From NCBI RefSeq assembly GCF_965363235.1, contig NC_134849.1, forward strand, positions 20,796,863-20,860,862: a stretch of DNA of 64,000 bases, in the 5' to 3' direction. The DNA comes from Mytilus galloprovincialis (taxonomy: Eukaryota > Mollusca > Bivalvia > Mytilida > Mytilidae). Both the position numbers and the translations under genes were made by a program. Below the pieces are notes generated by a model. That model saw only the letters and a list, made by a program, of their open reading frames with translations. It did no database searches and was not told where the DNA came from. How positions within the stretch are numbered: the stretch's first letter is position 1; every line of letters starts with the position of its first letter. Below are positions 54,036 through 64,000 of the stretch, one piece after another.

Positions 54036-56204
54036 ATGTGGTATTTATTTTACAGGGGTAATCGATGTAATCTGTTGTTAACAGTCATACTCGTCTTTCT
54101 CCAAAATGGTATATACTGTTTTGATCTCGAACATTCAGTTCAGTGCCATTTCGACGAAAGATGTACCTGCGTAGTTTATAAAATGCATATAAATGTTGAC
54201 TGTTCAGGGAAAAATATTACAGATATCCCAGCTTTACCAGAAAATATCAACCGTTTGAATCTTCAACACAACAGTATAAGCATAATTCAAGCCAAAACAT
54301 TTTTACATTCAAACAAGCTTACTGTTTTAGATCTTTCGTTTAATGACATATCAAGTTTGATTCCACAAGCCTTTATAGGACTTAAAGGTTTGTTGTACTT
54401 GAATTTAGACCATAACAAATTAAACTATAGTGAGGATACATTACCTAAAGGCGTTTTCAAACCTCTCATTTCTCTGATACATCTAAGTATAAAGTTTAAT
54501 ATAGATCGTATCACCTTGGGGTCTTTTTTCTTTAAATTGCCATCTGAAACAATGGCAGATTTATCAATGCTGGAGAGACTAGAAATCGATGCCAGTTCTG
54601 CGACGGCCAAGCATTTTGGAGAGGGGTTTTCGCATTTAGTTAATCTTAATTCAATATATATTGGACAATCATATAATCTTTGGTTGACTAATAACACTTT
54701 TAGATATATTACTCAACTTCGTCATTTTTTCGTTAATTGTGAAGAAGTACAAGTAGACAATGGAACGTTTGCTTTACTAAAGCAACTTAATACTTTGTCG
54801 ATTAAATACGATAGCTTATCTAAGCTGAAATATATGGAATTCTGTAAGTTCGTTGAAGAATTAAGATTTACAGCTATTGAAGTCTTCAGACTAACGAATG
54901 CCTTGATTAATGACGATACAATAGCTATTTTCCCCTGGGACAGTGCTAACATTGTTTTTCTACACACGCCTTTGCGGGAGTTATATATTACCCATAATGG
55001 ACGGTATGAATGGGATTTTCCGAATTACCCAACATCACCGTCACCCAGACTTAAAATAATTGATTTTTCGTATAGCAAGTTTGTAAACTTTAGATTAAAT
55101 CTAGCAAATGTTAGAAAGCTTATATTACGTAATAATACACTTGGAAAGTTCTTTGCTTATAATCGGTATATGAAATCGAATGAAAGTAGGATAGAACATA
55201 TAGATTTATCATACAACTCCATCTACAAGTTATATTATCCGATATTCCATGGACAGCCTAATTTAAGGATTATCGATTTAAGTGGTAACTTATTACGTGA
55301 AATTTTATTTGATTTATCATACTCAATCAGTCTAGAGTCTTTGAATCTGTCTGGGAATTATATCATGCTTTTTACCGAAGAAACAATGAGGAACTTAGAA
55401 ACAATAGCAAAATACAGGAGCCTTACTGTAGATCTCAGTTACAATGAAATTCAATGCAGTTGCTCTGCTTTATCTTTTTTGTTATGGATGAGAAACGGAC
55501 CGGTTCATTTTCATCAATTTGAACATTACAATTGCGCTTATTCTGGTGAGTCTTTAGAGTATAGAACAGTGAACGATGCAACAAGGCATTTACAACGAGA
55601 ATGTATAAATACAAGCCATGTTTTAGCTGGAGTTTCATCTTTGCTTATTGTTATACTCGGTATCATTATAGGAGCAATAGTATATAGGCAAAGATGGAAA
55701 CTAAGGTACATGTTTTATTCTGCTAAAAGTAAATACAATAAATACAAAGCCGTCGCAGATGTATTCGAGTACACCTATGATGCATTTATATCTTATTCAG
55801 AAGATGACAGATCATTTGTGTTGACCGATTGTATTGAAAAACTTGAAAAAGAAGAAAATCTTAGTTTGTGTATCAATCATCGCGACTTTGTTCCTGGAGA
55901 TGATATAACTGACAATATTATAAATGCTATTAAAAAAAGTAGAAAAACAATTTGTATTATTAGTAAATCATTCTTTGACTCATACTATTGTATGTTTGAA
56001 TTCAACATGGCCAGAATGGAGGGGATTCATTCAAGAAATAAAAAGAATGTTATATTCCTGGTTCTTTACAAGCACGTGAGGTCAAAGGATATACCCTTAG
56101 TGTTTTATGAACTCATACAAAATCAGTCATACATAGAATATCCTGATGATCCACAAGACACTGGTATTTTCTGGGCAAAAGTCAAAGAAGCTGTTTGCGT
56201 ATAA
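54036..56204 (+). CDS. Toll-like receptor (LRR-TM-TIR), single coding exon
   Basis: 722 residues. A hydrophobic signal segment (about 10-27) is followed by a Cys-containing N-terminal cap (C-H-F-D-E-R-C-T-C) and a long run of leucine-rich repeats (clear L-x-x-L-x-L-x-x-N units near residues 60-130 and 385-470). There is one C-terminal Cys cap (C-S-C...C...C, about 468-520), a transmembrane span (about 528-550), and a cytoplasmic TIR domain (about 578-718). TIR box 1 is Y-D-A-F-I-S-Y-S-E, box 2 is R-D-F-V-P-G-D-D-I, and box 3 ends in F-W. The single Cys cluster matches the sccTLR type common in molluscs. Known TLRs sense microbial ligands and signal through MyD88-like adaptors; the ligand here is unknown. 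The start is not certain: a good acceptor (TTTATTTTACAG) lies inside the first codons, so the true first exon may be upstream. The TIR and caps look complete. Confidence 0.93.
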   Translation: MWYLFYRGNRCNLLLTVILVFLQNGIYCFDLEHSVQCHFDERCTCVVYKMHINVDCSGKNITDIPALPENINRLNLQHNSISIIQAKTFLHSNKLTVLDLSFNDISSLIPQAFIGLKGLLYLNLDHNKLNYSEDTLPKGVFKPLISLIHLSIKFNIDRITLGSFFFKLPSETMADLSMLERLEIDASSATAKHFGEGFSHLVNLNSIYIGQSYNLWLTNNTFRYITQLRHFFVNCEEVQVDNGTFALLKQLNTLSIKYDSLSKLKYMEFCKFVEELRFTAIEVFRLTNALINDDTIAIFPWDSANIVFLHTPLRELYITHNGRYEWDFPNYPTSPSPRLKIIDFSYSKFVNFRLNLANVRKLILRNNTLGKFFAYNRYMKSNESRIEHIDLSYNSIYKLYYPIFHGQPNLRIIDLSGNLLREILFDLSYSISLESLNLSGNYIMLFTEETMRNLETIAKYRSLTVDLSYNEIQCSCSALSFLLWMRNGPVHFHQFEHYNCAYSGESLEYRTVNDATRHLQRECINTSHVLAGVSSLLIVILGIIIGAIVYRQRWKLRYMFYSAKSKYNKYKAVADVFEYTYDAFISYSEDDRSFVLTDCIEKLEKEENLSLCINHRDFVPGDDITDNIINAIKKSRKTICIISKSFFDSYYCMFEFNMARMEGIHSRNKKNVIFLVLYKHVRSKDIPLVFYELIQNQSYIEYPDDPQDTGIFWAKVKEAVCV

Positions 56205-56499
56205 ATTTTATCTATTTGAACATAATAGTAAACGACTCAAACTAAGTGAGGGTGATGCTGACTATAAGTGAACTTGACATGCTATATTATACATATACTA
56301 GTATCTTTTTTTACTTTTAAAATGTTCTTTTACTTTTACTTAGACAGTAAAATATATTAGTACACAACTGGTATTTATAATACTTTTTATTGTTCAACAG
56401 ATATATAATCATAAATACTTTTCATTTTTTTTATTACTTAAAATGTACATTTGCTATAAGTATACAATTACATAACTTTAGTACAGTAACGATCCATCT
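56205..56499. other. TLR 3' flank
   Basis: AT-rich with no clear second gene. It runs up to the 56500 inverted-repeat element. Confidence 0.5.
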
Positions 56500-57706
56500 C
56501 ACGGTGGGTAAGGTTGTCCTGCGAGAGAACGTTCTGTGCTGGTGATTCGGTCCTGACGGGTGCTGGTGGGTCCTGATTCTGTGCTGGTGGGTTTGTTTAC
56601 ATTTTATCAGAACGACAATAAAACGACTGTTTTGTTGCTTAATTTTTCTCTGATACGTCATAAGAACCATGCAAAGTATATTACAACAATATTTTATTGC
56701 AAAAGTCGTGCAAGTTCGTTGAACGGAATTGTCCTGACGCTGTGCTGGTGATAAGAAAAACGGTCCTGGTTCTGTGCACCTATGTCCTGGTTCTGTGCCT
56801 TTATATTTTAGTCAAAAGTGGCAAATATTCAAAATCATTGATGCTTAACTGTAATTGACCAATTAGCTGTTACCTGTTTCAGTCTTAAAATTGACATCAT
56901 TGAGAATCTGTTTACTGCAATTATGAAAAAAAAAAACCCATAATTTTTGAATTGACTGTTTTCTGTTTTTCTCATGCATTTAAAATGATTTATATAAAAC
57001 AGCTGTTATCGGTTATCAACATTTTATAAAATGAAATTATAAACAAAACAGACATACAAGACTTACAAATCCAAGCGTCGCCTGACTTGGACCGGGCGCT
57101 AAAATGCTTGGGAATTTAACATGTTTTGTACGAATCAAAAACAAACGATGTTGATCAAAGCAAACAATCAGACTCAGGTGAGCCTGAACACTTCTTAGAT
57201 GAGTTTGGATAATGAATTCAGTGTAATCTAAACATTCTGAATATTGTTTCTCTGACAAATGTGTATGATACTGTAGATACTTTTCTTTTTATTCAACCAA
57301 ATGAAACTCGGCCGTGTTTCTGTGCGCTAGAATCATGTGTCTTCAGCAGCTACAATCAGATTTCTTTGTAAACAAGTTAGTGCTGACTAAAAGGATGACT
57401 ACTCTATTAAAGTATTGCGTTTTTTGACGTTTTTAAAGGTGGTTTTTTTGGGGGGGGTAGGGGGTAGTAAGAGTGAGGGAGTGAGGTCTGAATTTGTCAG
57501 AGAATAAAGACGATATAACCTAGATACATGTAACACTAACAGAAATAAGATTTTAAAGATATTTTTTTTGCATTTTATAATTCCAAATGAAAGTCTGTTG
57601 TCAAAGATTTTTGATAAAGAATTAAGGGGGGGGGGGGGGTGAATGATGTGTCCTACTTTTCTATATTTAAATATATTTCATGAATAGAAATAAAAACATG
57701 CCTTAA

Positions 57707-58392
57707 AGGGGCACTAGCTACGAGATATATAAAAAATAAAAAGTTTGATTTTTTTTTTGGTTCAACCAATAATGAAAGTGAAATAGTGAAATGACAATTC
57801 GCTTTTCGCAGCCAAAAAGGTTCAATTTTGTCAAATTACGCTAAGAAACATTGATTATTAGTTATTCACTTGCAAGTGAATGAGTCGACCTCTTTAAATC
57901 CGTATTCATGTGAACTTCAATTTAACCCCTAGCTAGAGATTGACAACGCATGCATTGTATGTGTACTGGTTATTTAAAGAAAAAGAATGTCAACAATGAA
58001 AGTGAAACTACGGTAAATCATTTGATTACTAATTCGATGCACATAAAATTATTCTTATACGGTTAAAAAGAATGAGAAACATCTATTTTTAATCTATAAA
58101 ATAAAATCAAACAGACCTATAAAAATCCAATTGCACGTGTTGGTCTAATCTATTCATATCTTTATTTATGTTAACATCGCTTATATGGTCATCTGAGGTC
58201 AAATCGATAGTTAATTAGATAGCGTCTGGACTAAAATACACACAAAACGAACCTATATATTATCTACCCCATGCTCTGTAAACTGTTTATTTTAGACTTT
58301 TGATAGTTTGGATAAATGTTTAACATTGTTATAAATTAACTATGAGAATTTGAGTCAAATCGGTGACCATGAATTTGACAGCTAGTGCCCCT
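57707..58392. mobile_element. TTAA-flanked MITE, 686 bp
   Basis: TTAA occurs at 57703-57706 and 58393-58396. Inverted ends AGGGGCACTAGCT and AGCTAGTGCCCCT are perfect. Non-coding. It is nested in the 56500-60120 element and is therefore younger than it. Confidence 0.85.
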
Positions 58393-58664
58393 TTAATTTT
58401 AATTGAAATTGACACACACATAAGTATAGTATTGTTTATTCTTTTAACTTGTATTCAATATATACATGGGTAACACCCGTTACTAGGATAATAATCCTGT
58501 CAATTTGGCACGTATAAATTTGGTAAAATAAATCAGAAAAAAAGATGGAAATATGAAAATTTACGTGCGATGGGTGCAACAGCATACCGACAATTAACAT
58601 GGCTCACCAGGGTTGAAGCTTAAAAGTAAATCAAACTCCATAAAATTTTTATTTAAATATAAAA

Positions 58665-58755
58665 AAAAGAAGATGTGCTTATGATTGCAAATGAGATAAC
58701 TCTCCACAAGAGACCAAAATGACACAGAAATTAATAACTACATGGTCACCTTTGT
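58665..58755 (+). repeat. Dispersed repeat family B fragment
   Basis: AACTCTCCACAAGAGACCAA and ATGACACAGAAATTAATAAC match the 21283-21354 copy. Confidence 0.7.
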
Positions 58756-60477
58756 TCTGTTTGTTCTAACAAAGTTATTGAGATTTTATTGATAATTTAA
58801 CAATTTACGACAATAAGAAGCTGTTTAGAGTTTAATGCAAAGACTTTTAAAGTCTTTCGCAAGAACATACTATATTTATTTTTCTTATCGTAGTTTAACT
58901 TCCATGCAATCTCTACCCCTTCATAATCATTAACTGTAAAATACTTCTCGTTATCTTCTCTATTAAGATGTCTGATTTATACGTAGTTATGAAATAACTG
59001 TTGTGAGCACAAGATTCACTGCACACTTTCAAAGTTCTGCTTTATCAAACATTAAAACATGAACTTTATGATCGGTACGATTGAGATTTTTATCTAAGAT
59101 AACTTGGTTTATCTACCGGTATTAGTTGAAAATGCGGCTTTGGACTAGCTTTCACAGTAGTTGCGAGTATGCGTTGTTTAATAATTTGTGTCTTAATGTT
59201 ATTGTTTTATGTGATAAATTGTTATGTTCTTACACCACTGTACCAATGAATGACGAAAGGAGGAGGGATTGGTTTGATGGAGTTGCGAGCGGTGTGTGGA
59301 AGGCATATTTAACTAAATAAACCAGTCAAACTTTAATGTCAATAAAAGACCCCCTCTTATAAATGTTGCTTTACTTTTAGCAACATTTAAAACACTTTAA
59401 GTTAACATATTATGTAAAGAATCATCAATTTAAAGACGTTTAATATCTTGAATAAAACTATTCTAATTAGATACATTTTCATCTGCTATTGGACGGAAGA
59501 TGTTGCTCATTTGTGTAATATAAGTTACTATTATTTGAAAACGTTTATAAAACAGCCAAATGGATGCACTAAAGTAAAAATAGGAGTCACGGATCCGATT
59601 GAATACAATTATCAGCCAAATTTTATTGATTTTGTAACATATGTTTCAAATATGACAAACGTTTTACCCAAAATCACCAGCACCGTATCAGGACCCACCA
59701 GCACAATGACAGGACCCACCAGCACAGTATCAGGACATAAATAAACTGAGAAAATGCAAAATTTTCTTAAATTGCACGGGTTTTTCACAAAATAATTTTG
59801 TCTTTTGGATTTGAGTATAGGAAGCGGACTTCATGAGCATTTTTGTTTTATTTTTCCAGTTCTAGATTTTCTGAAAATGAGCACTTTTGTGTTACGCTTA
59901 CTGAAACAGTTTAGAGGGTCAATGTTTTAATGGTTTGCTTATGAACCCATAAGAAACAAAATTGAAAAATCTCAACTGTTTCCTTCCCTTGTTTATGAGA
60001 GAAAACGTCAAAAATCATCATTTTCATCTTTGTTTACATTTTTTCAATGATAACCAGCACCAGTTAGGACCGAATCACCAGCACAGAACTTTTTCTCGCA
60101 GGACAACCTTACCCACCGTGTATCTGACAATAAATTAAGGCAACAGTGTAGTCCACCAGTGTGCAAATTTCACAAATCAAATTGGTTGGTAACATAAATC
60201 AACAAACATAACTGAATCGCATAATTTACAAAAAAAATGAGACCGGATGCATTGACAAGGTAAACGTCTCCTGCTATGAATACATCATTTGAAATTCAAA
60301 TCCACTCTCAATCAAAATGTCACTATCAGGAACATTCCGCACATTTTTCGAACTATTCTGGCGTCTAAAGATCTCAAACTGTTAAAGCATGTCGCTATAG
60401 AGTTGAGATAAAAACATGTCTTTTCGGCCGGGCCACAAGTTCCTGGTGGAAAGCATACAACGTAGATGCATACATTG

Positions 60478-60622
60478 TTGTCCTCATAACCTTGTTGGTG
60501 TAATTTTTGGTGTAAGGAGCAAACCCTACTAATGAAGTCCATATAGTGTGAACATGCACGAGCAGAACGTATCAAATGAGATGTGTATACTCCATACGTT
60601 AGGACATCGTCAACATTTGAAG
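60478..60622 (-). mobile_element. Penelope-like RT fragment
   Basis: The minus strand encodes Y-G-V-Y-T-S-H-L-I-R-S-A-R-A-C and K-L-H-Q-Q-G-Y, the conserved block downstream of the RT catalytic site. It is a short relic of yet another subfamily. Confidence 0.7.
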
Positions 60623-60625
60623 AAC

Positions 60626-61954
60626 TTTATAAGGTATGTCTTTGCCTTTGAGAAGGTAAATAAATATATGAGTTCAAAATCAGGTCAACAAGTAGTTGTG
60701 CATAATTATAGTATCGATTGGAATACCGAATTTCTACTGATTTATCAATCCACCAAAATCAACAAATATGTTGTTGATCAAAATGCCGATGTATTTGTTT
60801 AAGGAATAGTAACTGTTGTTCTTCTTAAAAAAAAATACCACGAGACTACAGAAAAACAATTCAACACTTTTCATTGCTTTTCTTCCCGTCGTTTAGAAAT
60901 AAAAAAAAAAAGCAAAACATCCTTACAATATAAAATTGAGGTTAACAGAATTTGCATTTATATTGATTATGAGTGTGTCAGAAGGATACTTACATACCAT
61001 TTCAAATTAAACACGTTTCCCATCGTATAACAAATACACCTGTTGACCATGTTAAATAAAGAGTCAATATAATCAAATTCGACATTAAAATTAAACCATA
61101 AATCACTAACTTTTGATGTCAACTTTGTATGGAAATTACACATTATTAATTAAGTGCGACTGAACCATTTTTTTTTTTTTTTTTTTTGGTTTGCATCATC
61201 ATGAACGTACAATTCATAAATATTGATACACAGAGAAGTATAAATCGTACAAACGTTTTGAATTATTTGTCCAAAAAACTAAAAATTAAAAATCTGGTAA
61301 TAGCAATCTTAGTTATTTTTACAGTGTAGTAATATGTAAGTTTGATTATCAATAAGAATTGAAGAAAATGTAAGCAGAATAAGCTCAAAGCAAATATATC
61401 GTTATGACTTCTGACTGAATATATGATTAGACACTGGTAAATGAGCTCCTTCAAATATGATTTATCATACAAGAAGATGTATCATAACTGTGCTATAATA
61501 AGATAAGAGGAATTGTTATTGTTAGTAGCAAGGAAAATTAAGCCAGTAACACAAAGATACGAAACGCATAATGATTAGACTAATATTTGACACATTAACG
61601 TAACTTAAATATTTTATAACTTCGTATATCCGAATACCGTCGATAAAGACAACAATGAATTATCGATGTTAAAACCTATAAGGGTTTACTTTTACAAATT
61701 GTGACATGGATGGAGAGTTTTCTCTTGGCACTCATATTTCATCTTCTTATATCTATAAATCAGTTCAACATGTTCAAATATACACGTTCCCTTTTCACGA
61801 ATGTGACCTATCGAATTTGACTATTTACCGGCTTTGTAATATAATGAGGAACGTGTGCCACATGTGGAGCAGGATCTGCTTACCCCTCGAGAGAACCTGA
61901 AATCAATCACAGTTTTTGGTGGGGTTGGCGTTGTTGTTGTTCACCTATTTGTGA
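60626..61954. other. No gene seen
   Basis: AT-rich with a 20-T tract near 61169-61188. 61845-61920 is a dispersed repeat piece (reverse of 46640-46690). Confidence 0.5.
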
Positions 61955-62205
61955 CACTCTGTTCACGCATCTATGTCAATATAATTGAATTTGATGGGAC
62001 TGTCCTACAAGTGAGAGGGTTAGCGCTATAAAATAAGGTTCAATCCACCACTTTCTACATTTGAAAATGCCTGTACCAAGTCAGGAATATGACAGTTGCT
62101 GTCCATTCGTTTGATGTGTTTTATCATTTGATTTTGCCATTTCATTAGGGACTTTCCTTTTTCGAATTTTCCTCGGAGTTCAGTATTCTTGTGATTTTAT
62201 TTTAT
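61955..62205 (-). repeat. Dispersed repeat family A, minus copy
   Basis: Full core in reverse orientation. A second short end piece lies at 62447-62505. Confidence 0.75.
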
Positions 62206-63159
62206 ACAAATCAAGAATGATGACCTTCAACCAGTGTTAGACTGGATTTCCCAACAGGATAAGCACTTACTGTTATACAGGCATTATCTGCCATGATGAT
62301 CCATAATAGTCAAAATAATACGATAAGGATTATGACACATATAAACGAACAGTAAAGACGATCTTAAGATTTAAAACCGTGAAACAATCGAATTACAAAA
62401 TCATATACTAGGTTTAAGAGAAAAGAAACCCAAAATATATATAATATCAGGTTTAACCCACCATTTTTCTTAAGATGTCCTGTACCAAGTCAGGAAAATA
62501 GAACTGGTATTAAATTGTCAGAAAAGGATAAACATATTGGTATTGTGTGTCTACATAAGATGCTGATAATAAAATATTAAATTAATAAATTCTATTTTTA
62601 CGAATATGAGGAAATATTATTATGCAAGTGCTTAAACTTCCGTGTCTGACTGAGTTTAATGTGACACATATCACTTGAGTTTGATGTGATAAATATAAAA
62701 TAGTTGTATATTTGAATATGTTGCAACAGCGCAATGATTTGTTCTTTTTTACCGACAACTTTTTAACTTTTTTTTAAAGAGTGTACTCAAAATGAAATAC
62801 GTTTATTGGACGGTAAGGATTTATTTTGAATTGATGACTTATCCAATTATTTTCTCAAAATATCAAGAAAAGTGATACTCATATTTGAAGAAGACATAAT
62901 AATATTTTACGTTAACTAATTGAATCGATTAAAGTACACATTTCAGTGTTTACAAAATGTCAAAAATCTTTCTCCAGATGTACTTCTAAGTAAGCCATTA
63001 TCTGACATTCGCCTCTCTCCATGAAATTTTGCATACATAACTGTAGTACAAAAATCAGGTGACAAATGCATATCGAGTATTTCCAAAATCAAATATATAT
63101 CCGAAATATTTAGCAGTATCTTAAATCATAGAATGAATGAAGCTATGGAAACAAAAACA

Positions 63160-64000
63160 TAAATCATACCCAGTAATATAAACCATGCCCAGTTATAAAA
63201 ATCGTACCAAGTAATAAAAATCATACCGAGTAATAGAAATCATACCGAGTAATAGAAATCATACCGAGTAATAGAAAACATACCGAGTAATAGAAATCAT
63301 ACCGAGTAATAGAAAACATACCGAGTAATAGAAATCATACCGAGTAATAGAAAACATACCGAGTAATAGAAATCATACCGAGTAATAGAAATCATACCGA
63401 GTAATAGAAATCATACCGAGTAATAGAAAACATACCGAGTAATAAAAATCATACCGAGTAATAGAAAACATACCGAGTAATAGAAATCATACCGAGTAAT
63501 AGAAATAATACCGAGTAATAGAAATCATACCGAGTAATAGAAATCATACCGAGTAATAGAAAACATACCGAGTAATAGAAATCATACCGAGTAATAGAAA
63601 TAATACCAAGTAATAGAAATCATACCGAGTAATAGAAATCATACCGAGTAATAGAAAACATACCGAGTATTAGAAATCATACCGAGTAATAGAAATCATA
63701 CCGAGTAATCAAAATAATACCAAGAAATAGAAATCATACCGAGTAATAGAAAACATACCGAGTAACAGAAATCATACCGAGTAATAGAAATAATACCAAG
63801 TAATAAAAATCATACCGTGTAATAGAAATCATACCGAGTAATAGAAATCATACCGAGTAATAGAAATAATACCAAGTAATAGAAATCATACCGAGTTATA
63901 GAAAACATACCGAGTAACAGAAATCATACCGAGTTATACAAATTATATCGAGTAATAGAAATCATACCAAGTAATACAAATTATACCGAGTAATAGAAAT
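63160..64000. repeat. 19-bp tandem repeat (minisatellite), runs off the window
   Basis: About 44 units of ATACCGAGTAATAGAAATC with three common variants at the end of the unit (AAATCAT, AAAACAT, AAATAAT). The first units (63160-63220) are the most diverged (CCCAGT, CCAAGT), as expected at the edge of an array. The right border is not in the window. Confidence 0.95.

Larger units (their letters stand above)
56500..60120. mobile_element. 3.6 kb inverted-repeat element with subterminal repeats (CACTA-like ends)
   Basis: The ends CACGGTGGGTAAGGTTGTCC and its complement match over about 70 bp with few differences. Inside each end are repeats of a GGTCCTGATTCTGTGCTGGT-type word (56530-56590, 56730-56800, 59680-59745, 60051-60090). 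The flanks are CATCT (56495-56499) and TATCT (60121-60125), a possible 5-bp duplication with one mismatch. CAC termini and clustered subterminal repeats recall CACTA/EnSpm elements, but the target size does not fit well and no transposase was recognised. A TTAA MITE (57707-58392) and a family B piece (58665-58755) are nested. Confidence 0.7.

Noticed and set aside
59448-59744. 98-residue frame ending in S-T-V-S-G-P-T-S-T repeats
   Set aside because: The repeats are the subterminal nucleotide repeats of the 56500-60120 element read in frame; no protein-level support.
1-64000. Retrovirus-like, LTR or Polinton elements
   Set aside because: No long direct terminal repeats with an adjacent capsid, protease or integrase motif were seen; all RT motifs found are LINE or Penelope type.
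63160-64000. CRISPR-like array at the right end
   Set aside because: Units of 19 bp are contiguous without unique spacers, so it is a minisatellite in eukaryotic DNA.

Overview
The window is AT-rich animal DNA: introns with GT/AG borders, spliced host genes, a Toll-like receptor, and very many short inverted-repeat elements and retroelement pieces. The dispersed repeat families are ones I associate with marine mussels (Mytilus), so a bivalve mollusc is the best guess. That assignment rests on memory of the repeats and not on a search. No bacterial, organellar or intact viral signal was seen.

Four host genes can be supported. (1) 5820-10545 (+): a two-exon seven-transmembrane receptor with a glycosylated N-terminus. 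(2) 36138-24111 (-): a three-exon, 179-residue RING-finger protein whose middle exon encodes a Cys/His-rich domain I cannot name. Its 10.5 kb second intron holds a further same-strand copy of the domain exon (25815-25642) and a split, opposite-strand copy (26720-27415). (3) 41428-47850 (+): a five-exon gene for a 241-residue helical protein of unknown function. All its exon phases agree. (4) 54036-56204 (+): a single-coding-exon Toll-like receptor with leucine-rich repeats, a membrane span and a TIR domain. An SGNH-esterase-like fragment at 20-390 is cut by a LINE tail.

The rest is mostly mobile DNA. There are two LINE remnants (391-2640 and 30431-32405, both -) and five Penelope-like retroelement pieces (17345-19507, 37551-38942, 7379-7627, 50030-50302, 60478-60622). 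There are three non-autonomous elements with TTAA target duplications, a pair of TA-flanked fold-back elements, and several other MITEs. Three larger inverted-repeat elements stand out (20572-22766, 52296-53930, 56500-60120). Hammerhead-ribozyme-like relics, a palindromic cluster of tRNA-like SINEs and a 19-bp satellite at the right end complete the picture. Nested insertions, and two cases where a related uninterrupted sequence serves as an empty site, give the order of several events.

No operon-like cooperation between the genes is implied. The TLR and the RING protein could both belong to innate immunity, but nothing in the sequence links them.
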